Shown: positions 7,711-15,690, numbered from the stretch's first letter. The stretch: DNA of 54,456 bases from Hallerella sp963597395 (GCA_963597395.1 CAVBPX010000008.1:1-54456), one strand, 5' to 3'. Notes: generated by a model from the letters alone, not told the origin. Program-made: numbers and translations.

Positions 7711-9594
7711 TTAAATTTTTTCGCTGAACTCGACCAGTTTTTCGCGGTAGTCGAGGAGGCTTTTGAAAAACGTCGGGTCGTTTACGGCCGGGTCGTTTGT
7801 GCGAAGACGCGGCAGGATGGTCTTCGAAATGAAGTCGTGAATTTCGAGCCGGAGCGCGAGCGTTTCGCTTGTGACGGGAAGGCTTTTGATTTGGTCGCGA
7901 AAGCGTTCGGCCGTGCGAATTTCGAGCTGGGCGAGCGTTTCCAGAAATTCCTTGTTGGCCGCTTCCGCGTTCCAGCTTTCTTCGGGCAGGGATTCGAGAA
8001 CCTGGGCGTGAAGGCCCGGAAGCCTGTCGTGGAGCGTTATCAGGTTGATGCTTTTTGTTTCGGTGTATTCCGCGAGGGCTTCGCTCAGAATTTCTCCGAG
8101 AATTTCGGATGCGAAAAGGTTTACGCCGGAGCTTGCGAAGTCCAGATCGAAGAAGGCGCTGGCCGCTTCCCAAAGCGAAGGCGTCATGAGAACGAGGTTT
8201 ACAAAGCGGAGCTCCATCGGGGGGATTGCGTTCCATGGAACCTGTTCCTCGATTGGCCTTGGGGCGCTTTCCGCTTCGTCCTTTTTGCGAAACTTCGGTT
8301 CGTGAGCGGGTTTTATTCCGACAAAGTTCGCCTCGGTTCCGAAGCGGTCCGCGACGAGCCTCAAATACTGGTTTTGCAGTTCGCGGTCGCCGATGGACAT
8401 GATAATCGTCTTGAGACGCGTGATGAAGCCTGCGCGGTCCTCGATGGTTTCTGTCGGGGTGGTTCTCGAAAGGTAGTCTATCCAGCTTTCCGCTTTCAAA
8501 AGTTCTTTTCGAAAGTCCTCGGCGGCGGACTCCCCGTGTTCGTTTACAAAGTTGTCCGGGTCTATCTTTTCGCCGTTTTCGCGGGAAAGCGAGACGATTT
8601 TCGGGACGATTCCCTGCGGAAGGACGATTTCGATGGACCGGTGCGCGGCCTTTCTCCCCGCCTCGTCCCCGTCAAAGACCAGGTAGGCGGTTTTGGCGTA
8701 GCGCGAGAGGATTTCGGCGTGTTTTTCGGTGAGGGCCGTTCCCGAAACGGCGACGACGTTTTTTACGCCCGCCTGGTAGAGGCTTATCAGGTCAAAGTAT
8801 CCTTCGACGAGGATGACCGCGTTTTCCTTGGCGATTTCGGACTTGGAATGCGAGAGCCCGTAGAGAATTTCGCCCTTGACGTAGAGGGGCGTTTCGGGGC
8901 TGTTCAGATATTTGGGCGCTTTTTTGTCCTTGTCGAGGATGCGCCCGCCAAACGCGACGACCTTGCCCGAGATGTTTTCGATGGAAAACATCAGACGGTC
9001 GCGGAACTTGTCGGCAATGCCGCCGTTTTCCCTTTCGACGGCGAGGCCCGCTTCGACGAGCTTTCTCGGCGAGAATCCTTTTTTGGCGGCAAAGCTCAGA
9101 AAGCCTTCGCGCGCCTCGGGAGCGTATCCGATTTTGAAGAAGGCGCGGGTCTTTTCGGAAATGTGCCGCGACTCCAGGTAGCGGAGCGCCTTTTCGCTTT
9201 TGGAAAGTTCGGAAGAAAACCACTCCGCGGCGAGATCGTTCAGTTCGCGGGTGAGGGCCCGCGCCTCGGTCTGTTCGGGCGAGGCCTTTTGGGTTATGTC
9301 GGGGAGAGGAAACCCCACGGCGTTTGCTACCCATTCGACCGCATCCTTGAAGTCCATCTTTTCGTGTTCCATTACGAACTTGAAAACGTCTCCGCCCGCG
9401 CCGCACGCAAAGCATTTGTAGATGCCCATCTGCGGGTTCACGTTCATGGAAGGGGAGTGGTCGTTGTGGAAAGGGCAGCGCCCGACAAAGCGTCCTGCGC
9501 CGGAACGCTTGAGCGGAAGGAATTGCCCGATGATGTCGGCAATGTTCGCTTGCGACTTCAGTTCGCGGATGATTTCGTCGGAGTAAAACGGCAT
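7711..9594 (-). CDS. dnaG: DNA primase DnaG
   Basis: A 627-residue bacterial primase that makes RNA primers for replication. Domains in order: CHC2 zinc finger with CPFH and CFACGAGGD (residues 40-65), primase core, TOPRIM with VEGYFD near 260 and VFDGDEAGRK near 310, and a helical DnaB-binding C-terminus. The frame is open to 9657, but MPFYSDEII at 9594 matches the usual N-terminus just before the zinc finger, so 9594 is used. This is the host primase; the prophage begins on the other side of the adjacent tRNA. Confidence 0.95.
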   Translation of the reverse strand: MPFYSDEIIRELKSQANIADIIGQFLPLKRSGAGRFVGRCPFHNDHSPSMNVNPQMGIYKCFACGAGGDVFKFVMEHEKMDFKDAVEWVANAVGFPLPDITQKASPEQTEARALTRELNDLAAEWFSSELSKSEKALRYLESRHISEKTRAFFKIGYAPEAREGFLSFAAKKGFSPRKLVEAGLAVERENGGIADKFRDRLMFSIENISGKVVAFGGRILDKDKKAPKYLNSPETPLYVKGEILYGLSHSKSEIAKENAVILVEGYFDLISLYQAGVKNVVAVSGTALTEKHAEILSRYAKTAYLVFDGDEAGRKAAHRSIEIVLPQGIVPKIVSLSRENGEKIDPDNFVNEHGESAAEDFRKELLKAESWIDYLSRTTPTETIEDRAGFITRLKTIIMSIGDRELQNQYLRLVADRFGTEANFVGIKPAHEPKFRKKDEAESAPRPIEEQVPWNAIPPMELRFVNLVLMTPSLWEAASAFFDLDFASSGVNLFASEILGEILSEALAEYTETKSINLITLHDRLPGLHAQVLESLPEESWNAEAANKEFLETLAQLEIRTAERFRDQIKSLPVTSETLALRLEIHDFISKTILPRLRTNDPAVNDPTFFKSLLDYREKLVEFSEKI

Positions 9595-9711
9595 CGATGC
9601 CAAACATAAAAAATGGTTTTTCGCGTGGCACGTTCGCGCGTAAAATCCCATAGACAAAAAACGCAGGAATAATTATTTTTGGAAAGCTCTCTTTTTTTTG
9701 GAGATGCCAAA

Positions 9712-9785
9712 GGGACTTTAGCTCAATCGGTTAGAGCCGCGGACTCATAACCCGCTGGTTCCCGGTTCAAGTCCGGGAGGTCCCA
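9712..9785 (+). tRNA. tRNA with CAU anticodon (Met or Ile2)
   Basis: A 74-nt cloverleaf. The acceptor GGGACTT pairs with AGGTCCC (one T-G pair), the D-stem is GCTC/GAGC, the anticodon CAT is at 9746-9748 in the loop CTCATAA, and the T-arm is CCCGG TTCAAGT CCGGG. The anticodon stem has one A-C mismatch at its closing pair. CCA is not encoded. CAU can be elongator Met or lysidine-modified Ile2; the GTTCAAGTCC T-arm leans to Ile2 but does not decide it. The prophage integrase lies just downstream, making the tRNA a likely integration target. Confidence 0.93.
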
Positions 9786-9787
9786 CG

Positions 9788-9820
9788 AATCCCCCGAAAT
9801 TTAACGGATTTCGGGGGATT
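9788..9820 (+). terminator. Rho-independent terminator after the tRNA
   Basis: A perfect 13-bp stem (9788-9800 with 9808-9820) with a 7-nt loop, followed by TTTG. It sits 2 nt beyond the tRNA and should end its transcript. Confidence 0.8.
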
Positions 9821-9886
9821 TTTGCGTACAGGCCTTGCGGGACGGGGTTTCGAGCTCGGTGCACTTTTGCTGTTTTCGTTTCTAAT

Positions 9887-9920
9887 CTTTCGTAAAGTTT
9901 CCTAGCCTTTCGCAAAGTTT
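9887..9920. promoter_or_regulatory. Paired direct repeat before the integrase gene
   Basis: CTTTCGTAAAGTTT (9887-9900) and CTTTCGCAAAGTTT (9907-9920) differ by one base and are exactly 20 bp apart, on the same helix face. A TATATT box starts at 9922. The pair could be an operator over the integrase promoter or arm-type integrase sites. Nothing else is seen in the 160 bp between the terminator and the integrase start. Confidence 0.5.
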
Positions 9921-9986
9921 GTATATTCGCCAATAACCTCGCGTGTGCTTTTCGTGTGCACCGGGACCTGGGAGAAAAAAAAAGAA

Positions 9987-11015
9987 ATGAAGAAGTATTC
10001 GATTTTGCAGAGATACCGAAGCCGCGGGAATACGACCTGGTACGGGAGAATTTCCGGGGACGGCGTGCTCCGGTACATTTCGCTCGGCGTTCGGAAGAAG
10101 GCGGAGGCGCAGGAATGGCTGAACAGGATGAACGCGGAAAAGTTCCTCCCGGAGTCCGCGTTCGAGGAAAAAAGGGACAGGATTTTTGCGGAGTCCGTCG
10201 TGGCGTTCCTCGGAAGCATCGAGACTGCGCACGGGAGCGATTCGCGGACCGTCGCCGCATACGCGTCGAGGCTTTCCGGATTCGCGAAATGGGCGCGAGG
10301 GGAGGGAATAAGGACGCTCCGTGACCTGACACGGGAAAAGGCGCAGAGGTTCGCCGCGGGAATCCGGGGAAGGAACGCGCCGAAGACTGCCAGGGAGGCT
10401 ATTCGCCTTTGTCGGCAGTTTTCGAAGTGGTGTTCCGAGGTTTACGGGATGGAGGACTGGGACCCGTTCCGGAAGGTGCCGCTTCCGAAGCTCGAAAAGC
10501 GGAAGAAGGACTTCTGGACGCCGGAACAGGTGGACCGGATTCTTGACGCCGCGCCGTCGCCGGGATTCCGCCTTTTCTGGTCGCTGATGGCGTTCGCGGG
10601 TCTCCGCCACGCCGAGGCATGCGAGTTCGGACCGGAATCGATTACGGAAGGCGGAAAGCTGCACGTGGTGGGGAAGGGGAGCAAGGAGGCGTTTTTGCCC
10701 GTTTCCGCGCGCCTTTCCCGCGAAATGGAACGGTTCGGGGAACTTCGGACGGGGATGTTCCGGACGCCGGAGTTCCGGCACAGCCGATCGAACGAGACGC
10801 TCCGGAAGGCCGTCGCGGCTTCCGGCGTCGTTTCCGCCGGGGTCGTGAACCATCACCGTTTCCGGCACTCGTTCGCGTCGAACCTCATCCGCGCCGGGGT
10901 GAACATCAAGGCCGTCCAGCTTCTTATGCGGCACGAGAACGTCCAGATTACGCTCGACACGTATTCGCACCTGCTGCAGGAAGACCTCCAGTCCGCGGCG
11001 GACGCCCTTTCGTAG
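9987..11015 (+). CDS. Phage tyrosine integrase
   Basis: A 342-residue site-specific recombinase. An N-terminal arm-binding region (1-60) and SAM-like core-binding domain (about 65-165) precede a catalytic domain with LRHAEACEF (Arg), GKGSKE (Lys), HHRFRHSFAS (HxxR), MRHENVQITLDTYSH (His and nucleophile Tyr). All catalytic residues are present, so the enzyme looks active. It should integrate and excise the prophage at the adjacent tRNA. The ATG at 9987 follows GGGAG by about 12 nt; an ATG at 9945 in the same frame has no ribosome-binding site. Confidence 0.93.
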   Translation: MKKYSILQRYRSRGNTTWYGRISGDGVLRYISLGVRKKAEAQEWLNRMNAEKFLPESAFEEKRDRIFAESVVAFLGSIETAHGSDSRTVAAYASRLSGFAKWARGEGIRTLRDLTREKAQRFAAGIRGRNAPKTAREAIRLCRQFSKWCSEVYGMEDWDPFRKVPLPKLEKRKKDFWTPEQVDRILDAAPSPGFRLFWSLMAFAGLRHAEACEFGPESITEGGKLHVVGKGSKEAFLPVSARLSREMERFGELRTGMFRTPEFRHSRSNETLRKAVAASGVVSAGVVNHHRFRHSFASNLIRAGVNIKAVQLLMRHENVQITLDTYSHLLQEDLQSAADALS

Positions 11016-11024
11016 GCACGAAAA

Positions 11025-11048
11025 AAGGGACGGGGCTTTTACGCCCCG
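11025..11048 (-). terminator. Terminator of the leftward early operon
   Basis: Stem CGGGGC/GCCCCG (11031-11036 with 11043-11048). On the minus strand it is followed by CCCTTTTTT. It lies between the convergent integrase and ssb stops and would end the long leftward transcript. Confidence 0.65.
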
Positions 11049-11079
11049 CCCCCGTTCCGGGAGCTCCCCTCGAATATCT

Positions 11080-11520
11080 TTAGAACGGCAGGTCGTCGGA
11101 ATCGGCGAAGCCTCCGCCGGCCTGGGCGGGTGCCGCCTGCGCCCTTGGCGCGCTTCCGGAAGCCGCCGCCGTTCCCGGCCCGCCGTTCCGCGGGGTGAGA
11201 ATCTGGAACGTCTCCATGTTAATGTCCGTCGCGTAGCGCTTCTGCCCGTTCTGGTCGTCCCAGGAACGGTACGAAATCGAGCCTTCGACGTAGAGCGTCG
11301 TGCCCTTGCGGACGCCGAGCTGCTCGAGGATGTCGGCGGACTTTCCCCAGGCGACGACGTTGTGCCAGTCCGTCTGTTCGCGGGTCTCCCCGCTGGCGTC
11401 CTTGAACTTTCTCGAGGTGGCGAGCGAGAACGTCGCGCGCTTGCGGCCGCCCTGCGTGGTCTTGATTTCCGGGTCCTTGCCGATGTTCCCGATGAGCATC
11501 GCCTTGTTGAGATAGGGCAT
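11080..11520 (-). CDS. ssb: Phage single-stranded DNA-binding protein
   Basis: A 146-residue SSB: OB fold in residues 1-105 (LNKAMLIGNIGKDPEI, REQTDWHNVVAWGKSADI, YVEGSISYRSW), an Ala/Gly-rich linker and the acidic tail DSDDLPF that recruits partner proteins. It coats single-stranded DNA during phage replication and recombination. It is the last gene of the early operon. The Bet/RecT protein of the same operon ends in a similar tail. Confidence 0.93.
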   Translation of the reverse strand: MPYLNKAMLIGNIGKDPEIKTTQGGRKRATFSLATSRKFKDASGETREQTDWHNVVAWGKSADILEQLGVRKGTTLYVEGSISYRSWDDQNGQKRYATDINMETFQILTPRNGGPGTAAASGSAPRAQAAPAQAGGGFADSDDLPF

Positions 11521-11521
11521 T

Positions 11522-11689
11522 TTATGCCTCCTTTTTGGTTTTGTTCTTGCCGGCGGTCATCCCGTCGGCGATTCGTTCGAGTTCGATGACGCGGCGGCGG
11601 AGCGCCTGCAGTTCGTCCGTGACCGCGAGCCAGTGTTCGCGGCTTACGCTCACGTGGCAGTCCCTGTGGTGGACGGGGTATTCGGTCAT
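11522..11689 (-). CDS. Small phage protein
   Basis: A 55-residue, unrecognised protein with a short helical stretch (about residues 20-43, ELQALRRRVIELERI) and a lysine-rich end. Its ATG overlaps the upstream stop (ATGA), and ssb starts 2 bp after its own stop. Tight packing supports it as a real gene. Function unknown. Confidence 0.6.
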   Translation of the reverse strand: MTEYPVHHRDCHVSVSREHWLAVTDELQALRRRVIELERIADGMTAGKNKTKKEA

Positions 11690-12030
11690 TCTTCCTCCCT
11701 TTCGCAGTAGAGGACGCCGCGGAGCGGGCTCCCTTCGAGCATCTCCTCGATTTTCGTGACCTGTTCCGGGTCGAGCCTTTCGGCCCATTCGCGGAACGCC
11801 ATGCGGCGGAGTCCCGGGTCGAAGGTGTTCAGGTCCTTCGCGATTACGGGGGCGACCGCCTCGACGATGTATTCGAGGTGCGGGATTGCGTCGCCGAGGG
11901 CGGCTTCCACGCGCCGGAGCGATTCGTCCTCGTGGGCGAGCCTTTGCAGCTCCCCGCATTCGCGGGCGGCCTTGCCGATGCCGTCGAGAAGCGCGAGGAG
12001 CCTTGCGCGGATTTCTTCCTTCGTCGTCAT
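11686..12030 (-). CDS. Phage hypothetical protein
   Basis: A 114-residue, mostly helical, acidic protein with no recognised domain, no cysteine motif and no membrane segment. The ATG at 12030 follows a GGAGG-type ribosome-binding site inside the upstream gene. It overlaps its neighbours by 4 bp on both sides, so it belongs to the same translationally coupled operon. Upstream in-frame codons read across other genes and are not used. Confidence 0.65.
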   Translation of the reverse strand: MTTKEEIRARLLALLDGIGKAARECGELQRLAHEDESLRRVEAALGDAIPHLEYIVEAVAPVIAKDLNTFDPGLRRMAFREWAERLDPEQVTKIEEMLEGSPLRGVLYCEREEE

Positions 12031-12284
12031 TTTTCCTCCTTCCAGCAGCCGTGAACGGCCCGGTACAGGTAGTTCGCAGCCTTCGCCGCGTCCTTTTTCC
12101 ACGGCTCGCCGGGCTTCTTTCCGGCGCGAAGGATGTACTTGGCGGCCATGGCGAGGCAGAAGGCCTGCCGCGTCCCTATTGCGGGACCGCGGGACGCGAT
12201 GTCCTCCATCACGTCGATGGCCTCCCAGCCGTTGCCGTCGTAGTAGGCCGAGGCCTTCGGGCCCCGGTTCGTCTTCTTGTTCAT
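12027..12284 (-). CDS. DUF3310 phage protein
   Basis: An 85-residue protein fitting DUF3310 of phages: GNGWEAIDVMEDI, then AFCLAMAAKYILRAGKKPGEPWKKDAAKAANYLYRA. In the family this is the GNaiKYllRa...DlkKA..YL pattern; here the usual GN is replaced by MA. DUF3310 proteins sit in replication and nucleotide-metabolism modules; their exact role is unclear. The ATG at 12284 overlaps the upstream stop. Located mid-operon. Confidence 0.8.
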   Translation of the reverse strand: MNKKTNRGPKASAYYDGNGWEAIDVMEDIASRGPAIGTRQAFCLAMAAKYILRAGKKPGEPWKKDAAKAANYLYRAVHGCWKEEK

Positions 12285-12736
12285 CGTTCCTCCTTGGAAG
12301 CTTCCTCCAGTCCCATATAGTCGGCGGTCGGCTCGTGCCATTTCTCGTCGTCCCATCGGCGGATGAAGTAGCATTCATCGACGGGACGCTCTGTGTCGCC
12401 AAGTTCGTATGTGAACTCGATGGAAGCGAAAACGACGCCTTCCTTCTCGTCTTCATCGAGACGTTTCTTTTCACCGTTCCCCTGCGCGAGCCATTGGGCA
12501 AGTTCCCGGTTGGTCGCCCGGCGGGACTTGGGCGGTTCGGGAATTTCGGCGCAGAACTGATACGAATAGTCTGTAGAAATTACTCTCAAGCATCTTCTGG
12601 CGGGAAAATATCCCATCACGTCTCTTTCCTTTGGATGCAAATCCACGCCGTCCCACACGAGCATCTTCCGTGGAGGGTTAAACGCGACAGACTTGTCGCT
12701 GGTATATTCCTTGAGTTCTATTCCGTTGTATTTCAT
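12281..12736 (-). CDS. Phage hypothetical protein
   Basis: A 151-residue protein. The middle, RRATNRELAQWLAQGNGE, resembles a short motif found in several phage proteins of replication modules, but I cannot name a family. It contains FPARRCLRV and is rich in aromatic residues, suggesting a small alpha/beta fold. ATGA overlaps occur at both ends. Codon usage is a little less GC-rich than its neighbours. Confidence 0.65.
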   Translation of the reverse strand: MKYNGIELKEYTSDKSVAFNPPRKMLVWDGVDLHPKERDVMGYFPARRCLRVISTDYSYQFCAEIPEPPKSRRATNRELAQWLAQGNGEKKRLDEDEKEGVVFASIEFTYELGDTERPVDECYFIRRWDDEKWHEPTADYMGLEEASKEER

Positions 12737-13044
12737 TTTGATTGCTCCTTGGGCTTGATGTTTTGGGTCTGGACGTTCCGGAAATGGTCGTCGAGGGCGC
12801 GCACTATCAGGGCGCGGCAGTTTCCGAGTTTCCGGACGTTCGGCGTGTCCACGAAGAGCGTCCGCCAGTATGTCTCGCCGTCCCTTTCCACGGAATCCTC
12901 GAGCATGAAGATTTCCGTGTCGCGGTCGGTCGCCTTGGCGTCGAGGACGTCCCCGAAGCGGACCGAATCGTACCCGACCGTCACGGGCGTCCCGTCCGGG
13001 ACGTAGTGGAAGATTCCGAAGTTTTCGAGCGTGACCTTAAGCAT
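12733..13044 (-). CDS. Phage hypothetical protein
   Basis: A 103-residue, beta-rich, unrecognised protein. It overlaps the downstream gene by 4 bp and the upstream SpoVG-like gene by 8 bp. No membrane or metal motif. Function unknown. Confidence 0.6.
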   Translation of the reverse strand: MLKVTLENFGIFHYVPDGTPVTVGYDSVRFGDVLDAKATDRDTEIFMLEDSVERDGETYWRTLFVDTPNVRKLGNCRALIVRALDDHFRNVQTQNIKPKEQSK

Positions 13045-13429
13045 TTCCGGCCTCCGCTTCGATTGTTTCCGCCTCGCCCGCGGCCTCCGCGTTCCTGGCG
13101 TCGGCCGCGTCGATTTCCGGCAGGCGCTTTCCGATTTCGTCGGCTTCCTTGAGCCTCGCGTATTCGTCGAGGACGACGTGCGAGACCTGCCTGCGGAACT
13201 CGTTGTCCACGGGGCGGAACATTTCCCGGTATTCCTCGCCCTGGTAGAACGGGTCGGCGGGGTATTTCACGGAAATGAAACCGCGGTGGTCCTCGAAGAC
13301 CCGGAGCCCGTTGAGCTCCAGCTGTTCGTTCAGGACGACGCTCGCGACCGCGCGGACGAAGCCGCGCCTGTCGTCGAAAAGGTGGACGCGGACGGAGGTG
13401 ACCGCGAGGGTGTCATGGTGTTGGCTCAT
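13037..13429 (-). CDS. SpoVG-like nucleic-acid-binding protein (copy 1)
   Basis: A 130-residue protein whose first 100 residues match SpoVG: VTSVRVHLFDDRRGFVRA, SVVLNEQLELNGLRVFED, GFISVKYP, then EEYREMFRPVDNEFRRQVSHVVLDEY. This is the SpoVG order of strand, LR.., hydrophobic strand, GLFVAMP, EF.DI.HPI, helix. An Ala/Glu-rich tail follows. SpoVG proteins bind DNA and RNA and act as site-specific regulators. A second SpoVG-like gene lies at 17961. The start at 13429 overlaps the upstream repeat-protein stop. Confidence 0.75.
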   Translation of the reverse strand: MSQHHDTLAVTSVRVHLFDDRRGFVRAVASVVLNEQLELNGLRVFEDHRGFISVKYPADPFYQGEEYREMFRPVDNEFRRQVSHVVLDEYARLKEADEIGKRLPEIDAADARNAEAAGEAETIEAEAGNA

Positions 13430-13929
13430 TGTTTTTTCTCCTTGGATTTGGATTTCTTGTCGTTGTATTCCTTGCGGCGCTTTTCGAGGATTTCCTCGCG
13501 GTGCTCCGCGTAGTAGCTGCGGTACTGTTCGAGCGTCTTCTCGCGATGCCTGGCGTAGTATTTCCGCCGCCGTTCCAGGACCTTCTCCGGGTGCGCCGCG
13601 TAGTATTTGCGGGCCCGTTCGCGGACCAGCTCCCGGTTGTTCCGGTACCATTCGGCCCGCTGTTCGCTGATGCGTTCCCGGTGCTCTTCGTGGTAGCGTT
13701 TGGCGCGCTCGTTCATCTCCTCGCGGTGCGCGTAGTAGTAGTCGCGGGAGCGTTCCTTGTTGCGTTCCTTCTTCTTCTCGGCCATGCGGCGGACCGTATC
13801 GGACGCCCTGCGCATGGATTCGACGGCGCGGGTCTCGTGCTCGGCGATGCGCTGCCTGAGCAGCCGGTCGAACGACGAGCGGAATAGCGCGCCGTCCTCG
13901 GCCTTCTTTTTAAGGTCTGAAGTCTTCAA
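13426..13929 (-). CDS. Charged protein of six 15-residue repeats
   Basis: A 167-residue protein. From about residue 65 it consists of six tandem 15-residue units of the form YYAxHREExLExRRK, for example YYARHREKTLEQYRS and YYAEHREEILEKRRK, followed by a lysine-rich tail. The residue pattern predicts a long continuous helix or solenoid rich in Arg, Glu, His and Tyr. It could be a nucleic-acid-binding rod or a structural spacer; neither is shown. It overlaps the upstream gene by 20 bp. The long rightward open frame opposite is a by-product of the repeats. Confidence 0.7.
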   Translation of the reverse strand: MKTSDLKKKAEDGALFRSSFDRLLRQRIAEHETRAVESMRRASDTVRRMAEKKKERNKERSRDYYYAHREEMNERAKRYHEEHRERISEQRAEWYRNNRELVRERARKYYAAHPEKVLERRRKYYARHREKTLEQYRSYYAEHREEILEKRRKEYNDKKSKSKEKKQ

Positions 13930-14176
13930 TGTCCATTCCTCTGGTTTTTGTGCACTTGCCGAAGCCGGCGCACGCGTTCTTTCCGCCCTTCCCGAACCGG
14001 GCGCACGTCCAGCAGATGTCCGGCAGGTTCCGGCGCATCCTGTCCCCGTGCAGCCGTTTCAGTGCGGCCTTCATGTCCACCCTTGCGGAGCGTCCGTTGC
14101 GGTCGCAAGAGCTGTCGCGCCTCGCGTATATCGGGTCGAGCGCGACCGCGTATTCACTGCCCGTTTCCGTCGTCAT
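13910..14176 (-). CDS. Cysteine-cluster phage protein
   Basis: An 88-residue protein ending in a cluster ICWTCARFGKGGKNAC followed by AGFGKC, four cysteines that could bind zinc, plus one cysteine near residue 24. The rest is basic. A shorter protein of similar style (CTNCPWARKGC) is encoded at 15538. Function unknown; a small zinc-binding nucleic-acid adaptor is possible. Its ATG overlaps the upstream stop at 14176. Confidence 0.65.
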   Translation of the reverse strand: MTTETGSEYAVALDPIYARRDSSCDRNGRSARVDMKAALKRLHGDRMRRNLPDICWTCARFGKGGKNACAGFGKCTKTRGMDIEDFRP

Positions 14177-14559
14177 CAGTAAATCCCCATGATTTCGCGC
14201 CGCTTCACGTCGGCAAGCTTTATCTTGTTTTCGAGGCCCCGGAGAGCCTCGTCGAGGTGGGCGGGGTCGCGGGTCATCAGGAAGTCGCGGTGCATGCTGC
14301 GGACGCGGTGCGCCAGATCGCAGAACTCGGACATGGCGGTCCCCATCACGTTGAGACGCAGGGCGAGGTCCGCGGCGTATTCGAGCGCGTCCCGTTCCGT
14401 GTCGGTGAGACGGACTCCGTCGCGTTCCCCGCGGGCGAGGAAGTCGGCGATGGTCCACCGGTTGAGCGTCACGGGCCGGTTCGCGAGCGAGCGCATGAAA
14501 GTCGCCTTGTCCTTCGGGTATTCGAAGAATGCGGCGCTTTCGACCTTTTCGGTTTCCAT
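14176..14559 (-). CDS. Phage hypothetical protein
   Basis: A 127-residue, helical, acidic, unrecognised protein. No signal peptide or membrane segment. It ends with KLADVKRREIMGIY. The start at 14559 overlaps the HNH gene by one base (TAATG type). Part of the coupled early operon. Confidence 0.65.
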   Translation of the reverse strand: METEKVESAAFFEYPKDKATFMRSLANRPVTLNRWTIADFLARGERDGVRLTDTERDALEYAADLALRLNVMGTAMSEFCDLAHRVRSMHRDFLMTRDPAHLDEALRGLENKIKLADVKRREIMGIY

Positions 14560-15191
14560 TATGCTTTTGCCTCCTTCCTTTTCATGTTCTTGATTTTCCG
14601 GGACAGGTTCGCGAGAAGTCCGGTCGCCCTTGCCCTCGCCTTCGCGAGTTCGTCCCTTTCGCACATGCGGCGGGTGCCGCCGCCCTTTCCCACGAGTTCG
14701 AGGTTGTCCTTCGAGAAATCGAGCGGGTCGCCGTTTTTGTGGATTACCTCCGTTCCCTTCGGAGCGGGCGTTCCGTGGTATTCCTCCCAGAGGACGCGGG
14801 CGAGGGTCATTCGGTTGCGGCCGGAACAGCGGAACACGTTCCCGTGGACCCGGCAGTACTTTTTCCCGCCGTATTCGATGTAGTCGCCGATGCGGTCCCG
14901 GGTGGCCGGAGCCGACTTGATTCCGTGGTGTTGCCCGATGGTGCGGACGGTTTCGCAGTTGATGCCGAACTCGCGCCCGACGGCGCGGGCGTTGCGGAAC
15001 TCCCGGTACCGCTCCGCCACCTTCCGGATGGTGTCGGGGTCGAGACGGACCCACAACTTTCCCGACTTGGGTCTGTAGCCGGTGCCGAGCACGTGGGCGC
15101 GCTTGTAGCACGCCATCATGGAGCGGCCGGGGACGGGACGGTTCGCCCGGACGAGCGCGTCCTCTTCCGGGGTCCAGAGGATGCGCCTCAT
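14559..15191 (-). CDS. HNH endonuclease
   Basis: A 210-residue protein. The N-terminus (WTPEEDALVRANRPVPGRSMMACYKRA) is SANT/Myb-like, and a helix-turn-helix-like stretch follows (NARAVGREFGINCETVRTIGQHHG). The C-terminal half carries an HNH motif of the homing type: LARVLWEEYHGTPAPKGTEVIHKNGDPLDFSKDNLELV. The first histidine of the typical HH pair reads as I in VIHKNG, but the His-Asn core is kept. Such enzymes are mobile freestanding nucleases in phages. It sits inside the operon with overlaps on both sides. Confidence 0.85.
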   Translation of the reverse strand: MRRILWTPEEDALVRANRPVPGRSMMACYKRAHVLGTGYRPKSGKLWVRLDPDTIRKVAERYREFRNARAVGREFGINCETVRTIGQHHGIKSAPATRDRIGDYIEYGGKKYCRVHGNVFRCSGRNRMTLARVLWEEYHGTPAPKGTEVIHKNGDPLDFSKDNLELVGKGGGTRRMCERDELAKARARATGLLANLSRKIKNMKRKEAKA

Positions 15192-15541
15192 TTCCAGTCC
15201 TCCGCGGACGGTCCGAAGTCGTCCTTCGAGGGTCTCCGGGCCTTTCCGGAAACGTCCGCGTCGTCGATTTTCGCCTCGAGACGCTTCGTGAGCTCCCTTT
15301 CCGCGGACTTCTCGACCTGGGGTTCGAGATAGCGGAGGCGGTCGCCCCAGACGCCTTCGCAGGGGATGGCCTTGACGGCGCGCACGAAGTCGGTCTCGGC
15401 CTTGGCGGCGGCGATTACGGTCGCCCCGTTCGCGGCGATGGCCTGCGCCGTCGCGGTGTCCATTTCGTTCGCGGAGAGTTTCCGCATGGTGTCGAGCAGG
15501 ATGCCGGTCACCTGGCCTATAACGCTCTTTTCATCGTTCAT
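15188..15541 (-). CDS. Phage hypothetical protein
   Basis: A 117-residue, helical, unrecognised protein with an Ala-rich centre and a C-terminus ending in GPSAEDWK. It overlaps the HNH gene and the small upstream Cys-rich gene by 4 bp each. Function unknown. Confidence 0.65.
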   Translation of the reverse strand: MNDEKSVIGQVTGILLDTMRKLSANEMDTATAQAIAANGATVIAAAKAETDFVRAVKAIPCEGVWGDRLRYLEPQVEKSAERELTKRLEAKIDDADVSGKARRPSKDDFGPSAEDWK

Positions 15542-15690
15542 TTGTTCGTCCTTTTCGGTTCATGTTCGCCCGTTCCTGATACGTCCGCGGCGAGCGGGCA
15601 TTCCCGCCATGGACGGTGCGGATTCGATTTCCGCCGCCAGGCCCTTTGGCATCCCTTGCGGGCCCATGGGCAGTTCGTGCAGTCGTACAT
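15538..15690 (-). CDS. Small Cys-rich protein
   Basis: A 50-residue product: MYDCTNCPWARKGCQRAWRR, continuing to one more cysteine (REC) about 15 residues on. CxxC, a third and a fourth cysteine make a plausible zinc knuckle. GAGGAACG precedes the ATG, a good ribosome-binding site, and the stop overlaps the next start (ATGA), which supports translation. It echoes the cysteine cluster encoded at 13910. Confidence 0.55.
   Translation of the reverse strand: MYDCTNCPWARKGCQRAWRRKSNPHRPWRECPLAADVSGTGEHEPKRTNK

Noticed and set aside
7108..9609. 833-codon rightward frame opposite sufC and dnaG
   Set aside because: It is the antisense of two clear genes in a GC-rich region with few stops; its translation shows no family features.
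13429..13887. 152-codon rightward frame rich in Phe and Val
   Set aside because: Mirror of the 15-residue repeat protein; the leftward frame has coupled starts and sensible composition.
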